DNA of 64,000 nucleotides. It comes from JANMZO01 sp963763135 (GTDB lineage Bacteria > Actinomycetota > Acidimicrobiia > Acidimicrobiales > JANYDT01). Each line of letters begins with the position of its first letter. Within the stretch, counting starts at the first letter, position 1. Made by a program: the position numbers and the translations under genes. The stretch lies in contig CAVXNJ010000010.1 of NCBI GenBank assembly GCA_963763135.1, positions 558,001-622,000 on the forward strand. The letters are read 5' to 3'. This document shows positions 25,261 to 32,850 of this stretch, piece after piece. The notes below the pieces were generated by a model. It did not search any database and was not told the origin of the DNA. It saw only the letters and a list, made by a program, of their open reading frames with translations.

Positions 25261-27438
25261 ATGAACGCCGAAGGGTTCTCCACAGAGCGCAACTCGGTGA
25301 TGGCTATCAACGCGCTCACACTTTCCGTATTCACGGGCTCACAGATTCTCAGTCGATTGACCACCGGCTCACTAGGTATCCAGGAAATTCTTCTGGGATT
25401 TGTTGCATTTGTTGTTCTCAGTACCATCCTCATCGCCGCTCAGAATTCGCCCAATACGTATGCCGCCCACGATGCGGGTATTCGTTCGTGGTTAGCGAGG
25501 TTCCTGACAAATGCGCCGCGCGTGAAGAAGCCAACGCTGCTGCTGGCCAGCATTGTCTTCGCCCTCATTCCACACCTGGAGGCCGGACGCCTCAACGGGT
25601 TCGGAATGGCATCTCGATTGATGCTCGGCGCAGCCGTGATTGCCGTGGTGGCTGATCAGGCTGACCGTTGGCTTCTCGGAGTGGCGGCCCTGACGATCGT
25701 GCTTCACCCCTGGAACCACCCAACCACCGTGACTGTGGTGTTTGTCGGGCTGATCATGCTCGGGATCGCCCTGCGAACACGAGCAGACATCGAGTCGCCC
25801 CTCTCACCGGCCGAGCGTCACCAATCGACTGCCGGATCAGGGCTTGCAGGCGCACCGTCAGCCATGAACCCTGTTAGTGCCGGGGAGCACCCGGGCGGCT
25901 CGCTCCGCCCCACCCCCTCCCGGGGCTTTCGCTCGACATCGCAAATCGTCGGGGCAATAGTGCTGTCGCTACTCACCGCCACCCTTCTTCGAGATCAGGC
26001 AAGGCAGTTGGCCTGGACCCCAAACGGGTCGAGTCGCAGCGGTGGGGGACTCGGTGGGACCGACGACCAGAGCATCCCACGGGAGCGTTTCCGGGCCCTC
26101 AACGCTGACTCACAGCTTGACCTGGCATACAAGCCCACTCGGAGCACACAGGAGATCATGACCCTGTTCACCAATCAGCCGACTCCCGCGTTCCTACGCG
26201 CGCAGACCTTTGACCAGTGGACAGGAAAGACATGGAAGGCCGGCGGCTCCACAACCGATGAAGTACCGGTCCAAGCCGGTATCTGGCTCGTGCGACCCTC
26301 CTTTCAAGATGAGCTTGCCGAGTTCATAGCGCAACGGCGCAACCGCAACTCGGTGACTGAGCCTCCGGTGGGTCCCGATGGCGTTCGACAGATGGTCATC
26401 CAGGCCAAGGTGCTCTTCAACGGATACACCCCGGTCCCCATTGAACCGGTCGCCATGGCCGCAGACACTGACCGGCCGACCAGTCGATGGCAATCCGACG
26501 GGACGATCGTCTCCGACGGCGCCGGCCCGAACGTTTACGTGGTCGTCAACGTGCCGAGTAGGGCGACCGCATTCGAAATGTCGAGAACGGATCTCCTCGA
26601 TACCTCGAATATTTCGGCCAAGACGAAGGCGCTGGCCAACGAGATCGTGACCGGGTTGTCGAGTAACGAGGCCAAGGCGCAGGCCATCAGTGCCTGGGTG
26701 ACAGCGAACATCAGGTACGACCTTTCGGTCGAGGCCCCGAACGCCGGCGCCGACCCCATCGACGAACTGCTCTTCCGGGCGAAGGCGGGATCGTGCACCC
26801 ATTTCGCCACGGCAACCGCGGCACTTCTCCGAGCCGTCGGGATCCCGGCGAGGGTGGCGACAGGGTTTGTCGGCCAGACCCTGGTCGCTCCGAACCAGAT
26901 TTCGGTCCAGGCCAAGGATGCTCATGCGTGGGCCGAGATACCGCTGGCCGGTGGAGGATGGAAGGTGACCGACACCACCCTCGGAGCTACCGAAGTGACT
27001 CCCACCCCTACGAAACTGCCGTCTCGTGGTGTGCTCGGGGTGATGGCGGCGTTGATCGTCATCATCGCGGTGTTTGCCTTCCGCCACCGCCGTCGACTCC
27101 GTTCGGAACAATCAGCCGACGCGCAGATCTGGGACGAACTCCTTGCAGTCGGACGGGTCATCGATCTACGACCGGCCGTCCCCGTCAGCTATCGCGGCTA
27201 CGCGGAAGAACTCGATGAGACGCTCAGTATGGGTGGCGAGCTTGCCCGCGTTGGAGCGAGCCTCGACCGGCGAGCGTTCGGACCCCGCTCCCCCGGTGCT
27301 ACCGCAGCAGAACCTGAGACGGGGGCGGCCAGGAGCGTGCTGGTGGTCGCAAGGACGAGAGCGAAAGCCGAACGCGACAAGCGACGGTCGGACCTTCGGG
27401 AACTCCGCCGAACCCGACGACGGCGTTATCGCGGTTAA
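25261..27438 (+). CDS. transglutaminase-like membrane protein (TgpA type)
   Basis: A 725-residue protein. About six hydrophobic helices fill the first 170 residues, another lies near 225-245, then an external domain contains the transglutaminase triad: Cys 512 in AGSCTHF, His 555 in DAHAWAE and Asp 571 in VTDTT. A last helix (about 590-605) precedes a basic cytoplasmic tail ending RRTRRRRYRG. It is the third gene of the MoxR-DUF58-TgpA unit, whose Pseudomonas TgpA member is essential. The enzyme presumably cleaves or cross-links peptides outside the membrane; its target is unknown. ATG 25261 lies 48 bp after the DUF58 stop. Confidence 0.92.
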   Translation: MNAEGFSTERNSVMAINALTLSVFTGSQILSRLTTGSLGIQEILLGFVAFVVLSTILIAAQNSPNTYAAHDAGIRSWLARFLTNAPRVKKPTLLLASIVFALIPHLEAGRLNGFGMASRLMLGAAVIAVVADQADRWLLGVAALTIVLHPWNHPTTVTVVFVGLIMLGIALRTRADIESPLSPAERHQSTAGSGLAGAPSAMNPVSAGEHPGGSLRPTPSRGFRSTSQIVGAIVLSLLTATLLRDQARQLAWTPNGSSRSGGGLGGTDDQSIPRERFRALNADSQLDLAYKPTRSTQEIMTLFTNQPTPAFLRAQTFDQWTGKTWKAGGSTTDEVPVQAGIWLVRPSFQDELAEFIAQRRNRNSVTEPPVGPDGVRQMVIQAKVLFNGYTPVPIEPVAMAADTDRPTSRWQSDGTIVSDGAGPNVYVVVNVPSRATAFEMSRTDLLDTSNISAKTKALANEIVTGLSSNEAKAQAISAWVTANIRYDLSVEAPNAGADPIDELLFRAKAGSCTHFATATAALLRAVGIPARVATGFVGQTLVAPNQISVQAKDAHAWAEIPLAGGGWKVTDTTLGATEVTPTPTKLPSRGVLGVMAALIVIIAVFAFRHRRRLRSEQSADAQIWDELLAVGRVIDLRPAVPVSYRGYAEELDETLSMGGELARVGASLDRRAFGPRSPGATAAEPETGAARSVLVVARTRAKAERDKRRSDLRELRRTRRRRYRG

Positions 27439-27623
27439 GCGTTCGAGCGGATCTGCCGAGAAGTCGGGGACCTCGGGCCAAAGGTCGCACTCTTGAGGCA
27501 CCGACAGTTGTTGAGAACGAAATCTGTCGACCGTTGCGGCCGAAAGTTGATCGCCCGAAAGACCCAACGATCGGTAAAACCCGTGGTCCGACAGGCTTAA
27601 TTCCTGAGTCGGGCGTCAGCGAT

Positions 27624-27639
27624 TCATCAATCTTGATGA
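27624..27639. promoter_or_regulatory. inverted repeat upstream of the Flp pilin gene
   Basis: TCATCAA and TTGATGA, spaced by TC, form a near-perfect 16-bp palindrome 62 bp before the pilin ATG. It is a candidate operator. The remaining leader (27439-27701) contains a weak GATCG...CGATC stem but no riboswitch that I can recognise. Confidence 0.35.
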
Positions 27640-27701
27640 CGGATCGTCAAGAATTCGTCTCGATGATTACTTCACGCCTCGAACCCCCCGTGAAGGAAAC
27701 C

Positions 27702-27899
27702 ATGACAAACCTCATAGTAAAATTGCAAAACTACGTGGACCAGCGTCGACAAGAAATCGACGAGCGTGGTGCCACCGCCGTGGAATATGCACTGATGGTC
27801 GGGCTTATCGCCGTAGGCATAATCACCGCCGTAGTTGCCCTGAAAAACAAGGTTGCGACCACATTCCAAAAGGTCGGAAACGCAGTCGGAAGTCAATGA
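27702..27899 (+). CDS. Flp/Fap-type pilin precursor
   Basis: A 65-residue prepilin. A basic leader (about 27 residues, LQNYVDQRRQEIDERG) ends at a Gly just before ATAVEYALMVGLIAVGIIT. This gives the Flp processing pattern G/A-T-A-V-E-Y, with Glu at position +5 of the mature chain and a hydrophobic helix. A prepilin peptidase would cut after the Gly and the mature subunit would polymerise into a Tad-type pilus. The pilus motor operon is 25 kb away (52823-56895). AAGGAA precedes ATG 27702; upstream in-frame ATGs are poorly supported. A hairpin follows the stop. Confidence 0.9.
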   Translation: MTNLIVKLQNYVDQRRQEIDERGATAVEYALMVGLIAVGIITAVVALKNKVATTFQKVGNAVGSQ

Positions 27900-27957
27900 T
27901 CCGAAACGACACCGGCAGCGCCCGGTTGTAGACCAACGGCAAATTCGTGTGACCTGA

Positions 27958-27989
27958 CGTATCGACCTCTCGCACAGGAGGTCGATACG
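27958..27989 (+). terminator. hairpin after the pilin gene
   Basis: Perfect 12-base arms CGTATCGACCTC (27958-27969) and GAGGTCGATACG (27978-27989) enclose an 8-base loop, 58 bases after the pilin stop. No T run follows, so it may stabilise the abundant pilin mRNA rather than terminate it. Confidence 0.55.
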
Positions 27990-28161
27990 GCCGCGAAAGA
28001 GCCCGAAATTGTGGAATCCCGGCCTCGGGCGGACGCCCGGGAACTCGCGAGCAAACCGACGCAGAACTGTCGCAGTTCGTTCACACGCATGAAACCTGGC
28101 CCGATTACCTTCGTAGATGTCGGTTCGTGGGTACCGACAGAGCGGCACCTCTCGAGGTGTC

Positions 28162-28209
28162 GAGTAGTTGCTGCGCAGGGCTTCCCCTGGTTCGGCGCAG
28201 CAACTACTC
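28162..28209. repeat. 15-bp perfect inverted repeat
   Basis: GAGTAGTTGCTGCGC (28162-28176) is exactly complementary to GCGCAGCAACTACTC (28195-28209). The 18-base loop holds an AGGG/CCCT inner stem. A long perfect stem with a branched loop is more than chance expectation for a non-coding gap. Confidence 0.75.
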
Positions 28210-28370
28210 TCCTCCGCTCACTATGGCGGTGGGCCCCGCCTCCGCTTCGCTTCGGCACCCTTCCGCTAGGCGGCCCTCATCCGGACTCGGTGGCTCGCTC
28301 ACTCCAGTCGCTCCGCTCCTTCCGCTCCCTGCGCCCTCGCCGGGGCCGCTTACTCCTCGGCGCAACCAGT

Positions 28371-28417
28371 GAGTGTGTGCAGTGGCTTAGCCCGGGTCTA
28401 GGCAAACGCACACACTC
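28371..28417. repeat. 10-bp perfect inverted repeat next to the deacetylase gene end
   Basis: GAGTGTGTGC (28371-28380) pairs with GCACACACTC (28408-28417); the 27-base spacer has an imperfect inner stem around CCCGGG. It lies 33 bases beyond the stop of the minus-strand deacetylase-like gene and could be its 3' structure. Confidence 0.55.
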
Positions 28418-28449
28418 CAGTTGGGCGACTGGGTTTGCGGGCCAACGGG

Positions 28450-29463
28450 TCAGCCCAAACGGGCGGCCTGGTTTGCGGACAGTGCGGCGCGGACTACGTG
28501 GTCACCCGGGCCGCCGTGCGTCGGCGCTTCAAACGTCTTGGTGCCGCCGAGCAGGGCGTTCACGGTCGCACCGACGCTGTGGCGCAGTGCGTTCAGGTCA
28601 TAGCCGCCCTCGAGAAACAACACGGTTCGGGAATCCTGGGGTGCGAATTGGCGGAGGCGGGTCGCAAAGCGGGCGAAGTCGCCGGCCGAGAACCCCAAGC
28701 CGCCGAGCGGATCGTCGCGGTGGCTGTCGAACCCTGCCGAAATCAGTACCCAGGTCGGGCTGAAGTCCTGCACAACAGGTGCGACGACCTCATCAAAGGC
28801 CCGCAGCAACACGTCGCCGGTGGCTCCGTGAGGGAGCGGAAAATTGATGGTCCGCCCTGGAGCACCCGGACCGCCGGTCTCGTTCACCCGCCCCGAGAAC
28901 GGCCAGTGGTCGTCGAGTTGGCTGGAGACGAACAGCACGTTCGGATCGTTCCAAAACATGGCCTGGGTACCGTTTCCGTGGTGCACGTCCCAATCGACGA
29001 TCAACACCCGTTCCCCCCGGGCAGTGAGCGCAGCGGCCGAAATCGCGATGTTGTTCAGCAGGCAAAAGCCCATCGAACGATCAACGAGGGCATGGTGCCC
29101 GGGAGGGCGCACGAGAACGAGACCGGCCAGCGCTTCTCCGCGATCCAGAGCCGCGAGCGTCGAAAGACCCGCACCCGCAGCCAGCACAGCGGTGTCCCAT
29201 GAGCCGATCGAGGCATCGGTGTCGGGATCGATCGGTCCCCCGCCCGCCTTGCAGAAGTCGTGCAGATGATCGAGATAGGCCCGGTTGTGCACCCGAGCGG
29301 CGTCGTCGACAGTCGCAGCCACGACGTCCACCGGAACGATGGCATCTTCTAAGCCGGCGTCGAGAACGCCACCGACGGCGGCAGACAGGCGGGCCTGCGT
29401 CTCCGGGTGACGCGCGTGGGTTACGTGGCGGTCGAGATCAGCTAGGGACGCAACGGCAAGCAT
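28450..29463 (-). CDS. histone deacetylase-like zinc hydrolase
   Basis: A 337-residue protein of the HDAC/AcuC/acetylpolyamine amidohydrolase family. PPGHHA gives the catalytic His pair (123-124). The zinc ligands are Asp 159 and His 161 (DWDVHHGNG) and Asp 246 (SAGFDSH), and GGYD closes the site. It removes acyl groups from lysines, polyamines or small amides; the substrate is not determinable. It is a single gene converging on the structured non-coding region. Confidence 0.92.
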   Translation of the reverse strand: MLAVASLADLDRHVTHARHPETQARLSAAVGGVLDAGLEDAIVPVDVVAATVDDAARVHNRAYLDHLHDFCKAGGGPIDPDTDASIGSWDTAVLAAGAGLSTLAALDRGEALAGLVLVRPPGHHALVDRSMGFCLLNNIAISAAALTARGERVLIVDWDVHHGNGTQAMFWNDPNVLFVSSQLDDHWPFSGRVNETGGPGAPGRTINFPLPHGATGDVLLRAFDEVVAPVVQDFSPTWVLISAGFDSHRDDPLGGLGFSAGDFARFATRLRQFAPQDSRTVLFLEGGYDLNALRHSVGATVNALLGGTKTFEAPTHGGPGDHVVRAALSANQAARLG

Positions 29464-29573
29464 GAACGAAGGCTACGCCCAAGTTCACGGTTTGCGAAGT
29501 CCACCAGGTCACTTTCGCTGAACGCGTTGGACCCGGTCGGTTGGGACCGGCGATCGGCACTCGAAGGTAAGCG

Positions 29574-30290
29574 TCAGCGTTGCCGGGGGGACACGTAGAC
29601 ATCCCACGGATTCGGGAGCCGATCGTTGGTCACGTAACCGAGCCCGAGCCCCAGGTTCCGAAACGAGTTCCAGGTCTCCCGGTGTGTCCGCACCGGTGCT
29701 GAATGCACCAACCACCACTGCCGATTGGCCGGACCCCGCAGCACCGGCGATCCATCAGGCAAGGAGCGCTCGGCCAGCTGGCCGGGGGTTCCCTCGAACG
29801 TCACGAACGATGCGATTGGATAGCGCGAGTACCAGGCTTCCGGCACGACGCGACCCGCATTGAACGCGCAGGCGACCGGGCTGAGATCCGACAAGTGGTC
29901 GAGCTTTGATCGGACCGAGCGCGTGTCGTCGACCGGGACTTCGTCGAAGAACACCCCGTCAGCATCAAACCAGGATCGGGATCGCTCGACGTCCACCGCC
30001 GTGTCCTCGGGACTACGGGTGAGATAGCCGGTGTGCACATAGATCAATACCCGGATTCGGAGTTCACGCATCGCCTCGCGCAACACCCGATAGTCTCCGG
30101 ACGGGGCATCGCCCGGACCATTCGCCGGGTTCAACACGACCACCGACGGAACATCCGACAAGAGGTGCTTCCAGTGTTCCTGCTCCCACGGGCCGAAATA
30201 GGCGGGCACCCCAAGACCAACACCGGGCTGGGGTGCGCCAGTGCTCCCGCTCGGATTCGCAGCCGACCTCATCGGCGGAAGCGACCACAC
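29574..30290 (-). CDS. spherulation-specific family 4 (spherulin-4-like) protein
   Basis: A 238-residue alpha/beta protein: GLGVPAYFGPWEQEHWKHLL near the start, VVVLNPANGPG, then VLIYVHTGYLTRSPEDTAVDVERSRSWFDADGVFFDEVPV. This matches the spherulin-4 family, a TIM-barrel-like group related to glycan hydrolases. Members are normally secreted, yet no signal peptide is present. GTG 30290 is the first available start, and an acidic coding-like stretch continues upstream toward the tRNA gene 77 bp away until an in-frame TGA. The N-terminus may have been lost. ATG 30272 is an alternative start. Confidence 0.75.
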   Translation of the reverse strand: MWSLPPMRSAANPSGSTGAPQPGVGLGVPAYFGPWEQEHWKHLLSDVPSVVVLNPANGPGDAPSGDYRVLREAMRELRIRVLIYVHTGYLTRSPEDTAVDVERSRSWFDADGVFFDEVPVDDTRSVRSKLDHLSDLSPVACAFNAGRVVPEAWYSRYPIASFVTFEGTPGQLAERSLPDGSPVLRGPANRQWWLVHSAPVRTHRETWNSFRNLGLGLGYVTNDRLPNPWDVYVSPRQR

Positions 30291-30366
30291 ACCGCTGCGA
30301 GGACCGATTTCGGCCGGAAGTTCTTCGTCGCTTGCGGCACGCGAAACCGATCAACGGCCAAGAACA

Positions 30367-30442
30367 TGGAGCCCGAGAGCGGATTCGAACCGCTGACCTG
30401 CTCATTACGAGTGAGCTGCTCTACCGACTGAGCTACCCGGGC
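30367..30442 (-). tRNA. tRNA-Thr (anticodon CGT)
   Basis: Read on the minus strand, the 76-base gene folds fully: acceptor GCCCGGG/CTCGGGC with one G-U pair, D arm with AGTCGGTAGA, anticodon stem GCTCA/TGAGC around loop CTCGTAA (anticodon CGT, reading ACG), T arm AGCGG/CCGCT around TTCGAAT, discriminator T and an encoded CCA (30367-30369). It lies between holB and the spherulin-4-like gene on the same strand. Confidence 0.96.
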
Positions 30443-30506
30443 TGGGCGGGGAAAATCGTAGCTGACGAAATTCGTCGGCAGACGCGGTTTGCGCCTTTAG
30501 CGGGGT

Positions 30507-30584
30507 GGAAGATCCAAAAACATGTGGCGGAACCGTCCGGCCACCCGACGACGTTGCGTCAGCGAGCCGGAAGATCCAAAAACA
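30507..30584. repeat. direct repeat duplicating the end of holB
   Basis: GGAAGATCCAAAAACA occurs at 30507-30522 and at 30569-30584. In both places it is followed, after 5 variable bases, by CGGAACC. The second copy is the 3' coding end of holB; the first is non-coding, between holB and tRNA-Thr. It looks like a small duplication of the gene end, as left by recombination near a tRNA gene. Confidence 0.7.
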
Positions 30585-32094
30585 GCGCCCGGAACCACAG
30601 GGCGAGGTTCGGGTTTCGGACCAATTGCTCGTTTGCGCTGCTTATCCGTTGAATGGCGCCGAGGGCGGCCTTCACATCCAAGGCCGAGGTGTCGGGCTGC
30701 ACCAGCGTCTGTCGGTAGATCTGTTGGATAACCCCGAGCCCGAGACGGACTTCGTCGTCTCGGAGCCGCTTCAGCTCGCGCTTGTGGCGCTCCATCAGCT
30801 CTTTTCGCTGTCCAATGCCCCCGCGTCCACCTGTCGCCTCCAAGCGGGCCTCCAGATGGGCCAGTTCGGCTGCCTGACGCGCTTCGAGTGGTGCGACCGC
30901 AGCAGCATCGAGCAAGCCGACCGCCTCGTCGGCGAGTACGGACACCGCAGCACCAGTGCCGTTGAGCCGCTGCGGCACCATCTGCCAGAACGACACGCGC
31001 TGTCCGAGGGCCGGATCGGTTGCGAGGAGACGGGCTCGATCCAACCGACCACCCGATGCTGCGGCGGACTTCTCCGCTACGTCAAGCTCAGCCCCTTCGG
31101 CCACGAGGGCACGCGTGATCGCCTCGACGCTGAGCGGAGCAAACCCGACCGTCACACAACGCGATGCGATGGTGACGAGCTCGGACGTGATCTGCTCCGC
31201 GAGCACGATGAACACCGTCGAGGGGGGCGGCTCCTCAATGATCTTCAGCAAGGTGGGCGCGGCCTGGGTCACCAGGTGGAAGTCGACGAGAATCAGGACC
31301 TTACGGTCGCCTTCGAGCGGCGACCTCGCGGCCAGCCTGATGATCTCGCGCGCCTGGTCGACCGAAATTGACGCGCCTTCGCGTTCGACCACCAGCACGT
31401 CGGGGTGCGCCTGAATGAGCGCCCGCGCGCAGGAGTTGCATCGACCACAACCACCGTACGGACACACCAGTGCCGCCCCGAAACGCAGGGCGGCCGCCTG
31501 CTTTCCCGATCCCGGAGCTCCGACGAACAGGTAGGCATGAACGGGGTTCGGCACGGAGGCCTGGAGCAGCGATACCGCCGAGGTCTGTCCGACAATCTCC
31601 GACCAGAAACCCGAGCGCCCGTCCTCGATCTCGTCCGGCGAAAGCTCCTCGCCGACCTCAACGGAGTGGGGCTCGACCGCTGGAGGCTCCTCAACGACAG
31701 CCTCTACCGCTGGAGGCTCATCAATAACAGGCTCATCAATGGAGATCCCGTCAACGTCACCCGTCTCAAGAACGTCGTCCGCAATCAGTTCGGCGATTTC
31801 GCCGATGTCGTCGACTGGAGGCTCCCAGTCCGGGTCGTTCAGAACCTCAGTGACATCACCGTCGGCGGGCAATTCCAGTTCGACCGCGGGGGCGCCGGCT
31901 TCGTCGGCGACCGGTTCCGGTAACAACGCATTGCCGGCGACCGTGGGAGCATCATCGGGTGCCGGCGCAACATCAGACGAACCGGGCTCCGCAAGAAGAT
32001 CAAACAAGCTGGGAGCCGGCTCCGGTTCAGGCGGATCGACCACGACCGCCGGTTTCGGCGCGTCGAACAGTGATGCATCGAAGAGACTGTCCAT
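30559..32094 (-). CDS. holB: DNA polymerase III subunit delta' with long acidic N-terminal extension
   Basis: A 511-residue clamp-loader subunit. From about 160 it is a normal delta' AAA+ module: Walker A-like GAPGSGKQ (192-199), zinc cysteines 211, 216, 219 and 222 (CPYGGCGRCNSC), and the SRC-like SRCVTVGF. Delta' opens the beta clamp within the clamp-loader complex. Residues 1-160 are an acidic, Pro-rich, presumably disordered tail with SLFD at 3-6, 8-11 and 29-32 and EPPAVE repeats near 126-142; this is far longer than typical delta'. tmk is 78 bp upstream and topA before it, all one direction. ATG 32094. Confidence 0.93.
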   Translation of the reverse strand: MDSLFDASLFDAPKPAVVVDPPEPEPAPSLFDLLAEPGSSDVAPAPDDAPTVAGNALLPEPVADEAGAPAVELELPADGDVTEVLNDPDWEPPVDDIGEIAELIADDVLETGDVDGISIDEPVIDEPPAVEAVVEEPPAVEPHSVEVGEELSPDEIEDGRSGFWSEIVGQTSAVSLLQASVPNPVHAYLFVGAPGSGKQAAALRFGAALVCPYGGCGRCNSCARALIQAHPDVLVVEREGASISVDQAREIIRLAARSPLEGDRKVLILVDFHLVTQAAPTLLKIIEEPPPSTVFIVLAEQITSELVTIASRCVTVGFAPLSVEAITRALVAEGAELDVAEKSAAASGGRLDRARLLATDPALGQRVSFWQMVPQRLNGTGAAVSVLADEAVGLLDAAAVAPLEARQAAELAHLEARLEATGGRGGIGQRKELMERHKRELKRLRDDEVRLGLGVIQQIYRQTLVQPDTSALDVKAALGAIQRISSANEQLVRNPNLALWFRALFLDLPAR

Positions 32095-32172
32095 AGCGCT
32101 CCTATCCTGGCACTTCGCCCGACCGCCAGATTTCCGGCCGGTTGGACCTCACCGCCTGAACGACCCCGGCCG

Positions 32173-32817
32173 CTAGAACAGATCGGAAACGGCGTCCCAG
32201 ACCCGACGCTCGATGGCGTCGATCTCCCCGACGCCGTCGACCACGCGCCAACGATCGGCGTCGCTGGCCGCCAGCGCGTCGAAGCCGTCGATGACCCGCT
32301 CAAGAAATCCGGGTCCCTCCGACTCCAACCGATCGGGGGTCCCCAGGCGGGCCATTCGCTCCATGACCGTCGCCAACGGCACCCGAAGCAGCACGACGCG
32401 GTCAGGCAACCGGTCCTGCATCGCCCAGCGCGACACATCCATAACCTCGGTGACGCTGAGCCCGCGGCCGTATCCCTGGTACGCGAGTGACGATCCGTAG
32501 GACCGATCGCTGACGACATGGCGGCCGGACTCGAGGCTGGGGAGCACGACCTCGGCGGTGTGTTGCGCTCGATCGGCAGCCATGAGAAGGGCCTCCGCTC
32601 GAGTCGTCAACGATGCCCCTTCGGGGGAGTGGTCCAACAGCAGCGCTCGAATACGAATTCCTGCCGGGGTTCCACCGGGTTCGCGGGTCATTACGGCATT
32701 GATACGGGCCGCCAGGCGAGCAGCCTGCGTGCTCTTGCCCGACCCGTCGCAGCCTTCAAAGACGACGAATCGCGGGGTTGCGGTCGCGACGTTTCTCAGT
32801 TCGGCGGAGTCGGGCAT
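32173..32817 (-). CDS. tmk: thymidylate kinase
   Basis: A 214-residue dTMP kinase. The P-loop EGCDGSGKST lies at 21-30, followed by TREPGGTPAG (the DRx/Glu-containing dTMP site region) and SDRSYGSSLAYQG (near 103-115). It phosphorylates dTMP to dTDP. It lies between topA (33 bp upstream) and holB (78 bp downstream) on the same strand, a common actinobacterial arrangement for replication genes. ATG 32817. Confidence 0.95.
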   Translation of the reverse strand: MPDSAELRNVATATPRFVVFEGCDGSGKSTQAARLAARINAVMTREPGGTPAGIRIRALLLDHSPEGASLTTRAEALLMAADRAQHTAEVVLPSLESGRHVVSDRSYGSSLAYQGYGRGLSVTEVMDVSRWAMQDRLPDRVVLLRVPLATVMERMARLGTPDRLESEGPGFLERVIDGFDALAASDADRWRVVDGVGEIDAIERRVWDAVSDLF

Positions 32818-32850
32818 GAGGGTCTGTTCGGCGGATGTCGAGGGGAAGTG

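Larger units (their letters stand above)
27990..28449. other. non-coding stretch with nested hairpins
   Basis: About 460 bases between the convergent pilin and deacetylase-like genes hold no convincing gene on either strand. The stretch contains a small CACCT/AGGTG hairpin (about 28146-28159), a 15-bp inverted repeat (28162-28209), a pyrimidine-rich low-complexity run (about 28293-28340), and a 10-bp inverted repeat (28371-28417). Open frames crossing it have repetitive, biased translations and no start signals. A structured RNA or a decayed repeat element are the main options. Confidence 0.6.

Noticed and set aside
27439..27701. c-di-GMP riboswitch before the pilin gene
   Set aside because: A regulator link is attractive, but the conserved core sequences and stems of the known c-di-GMP classes are not present.
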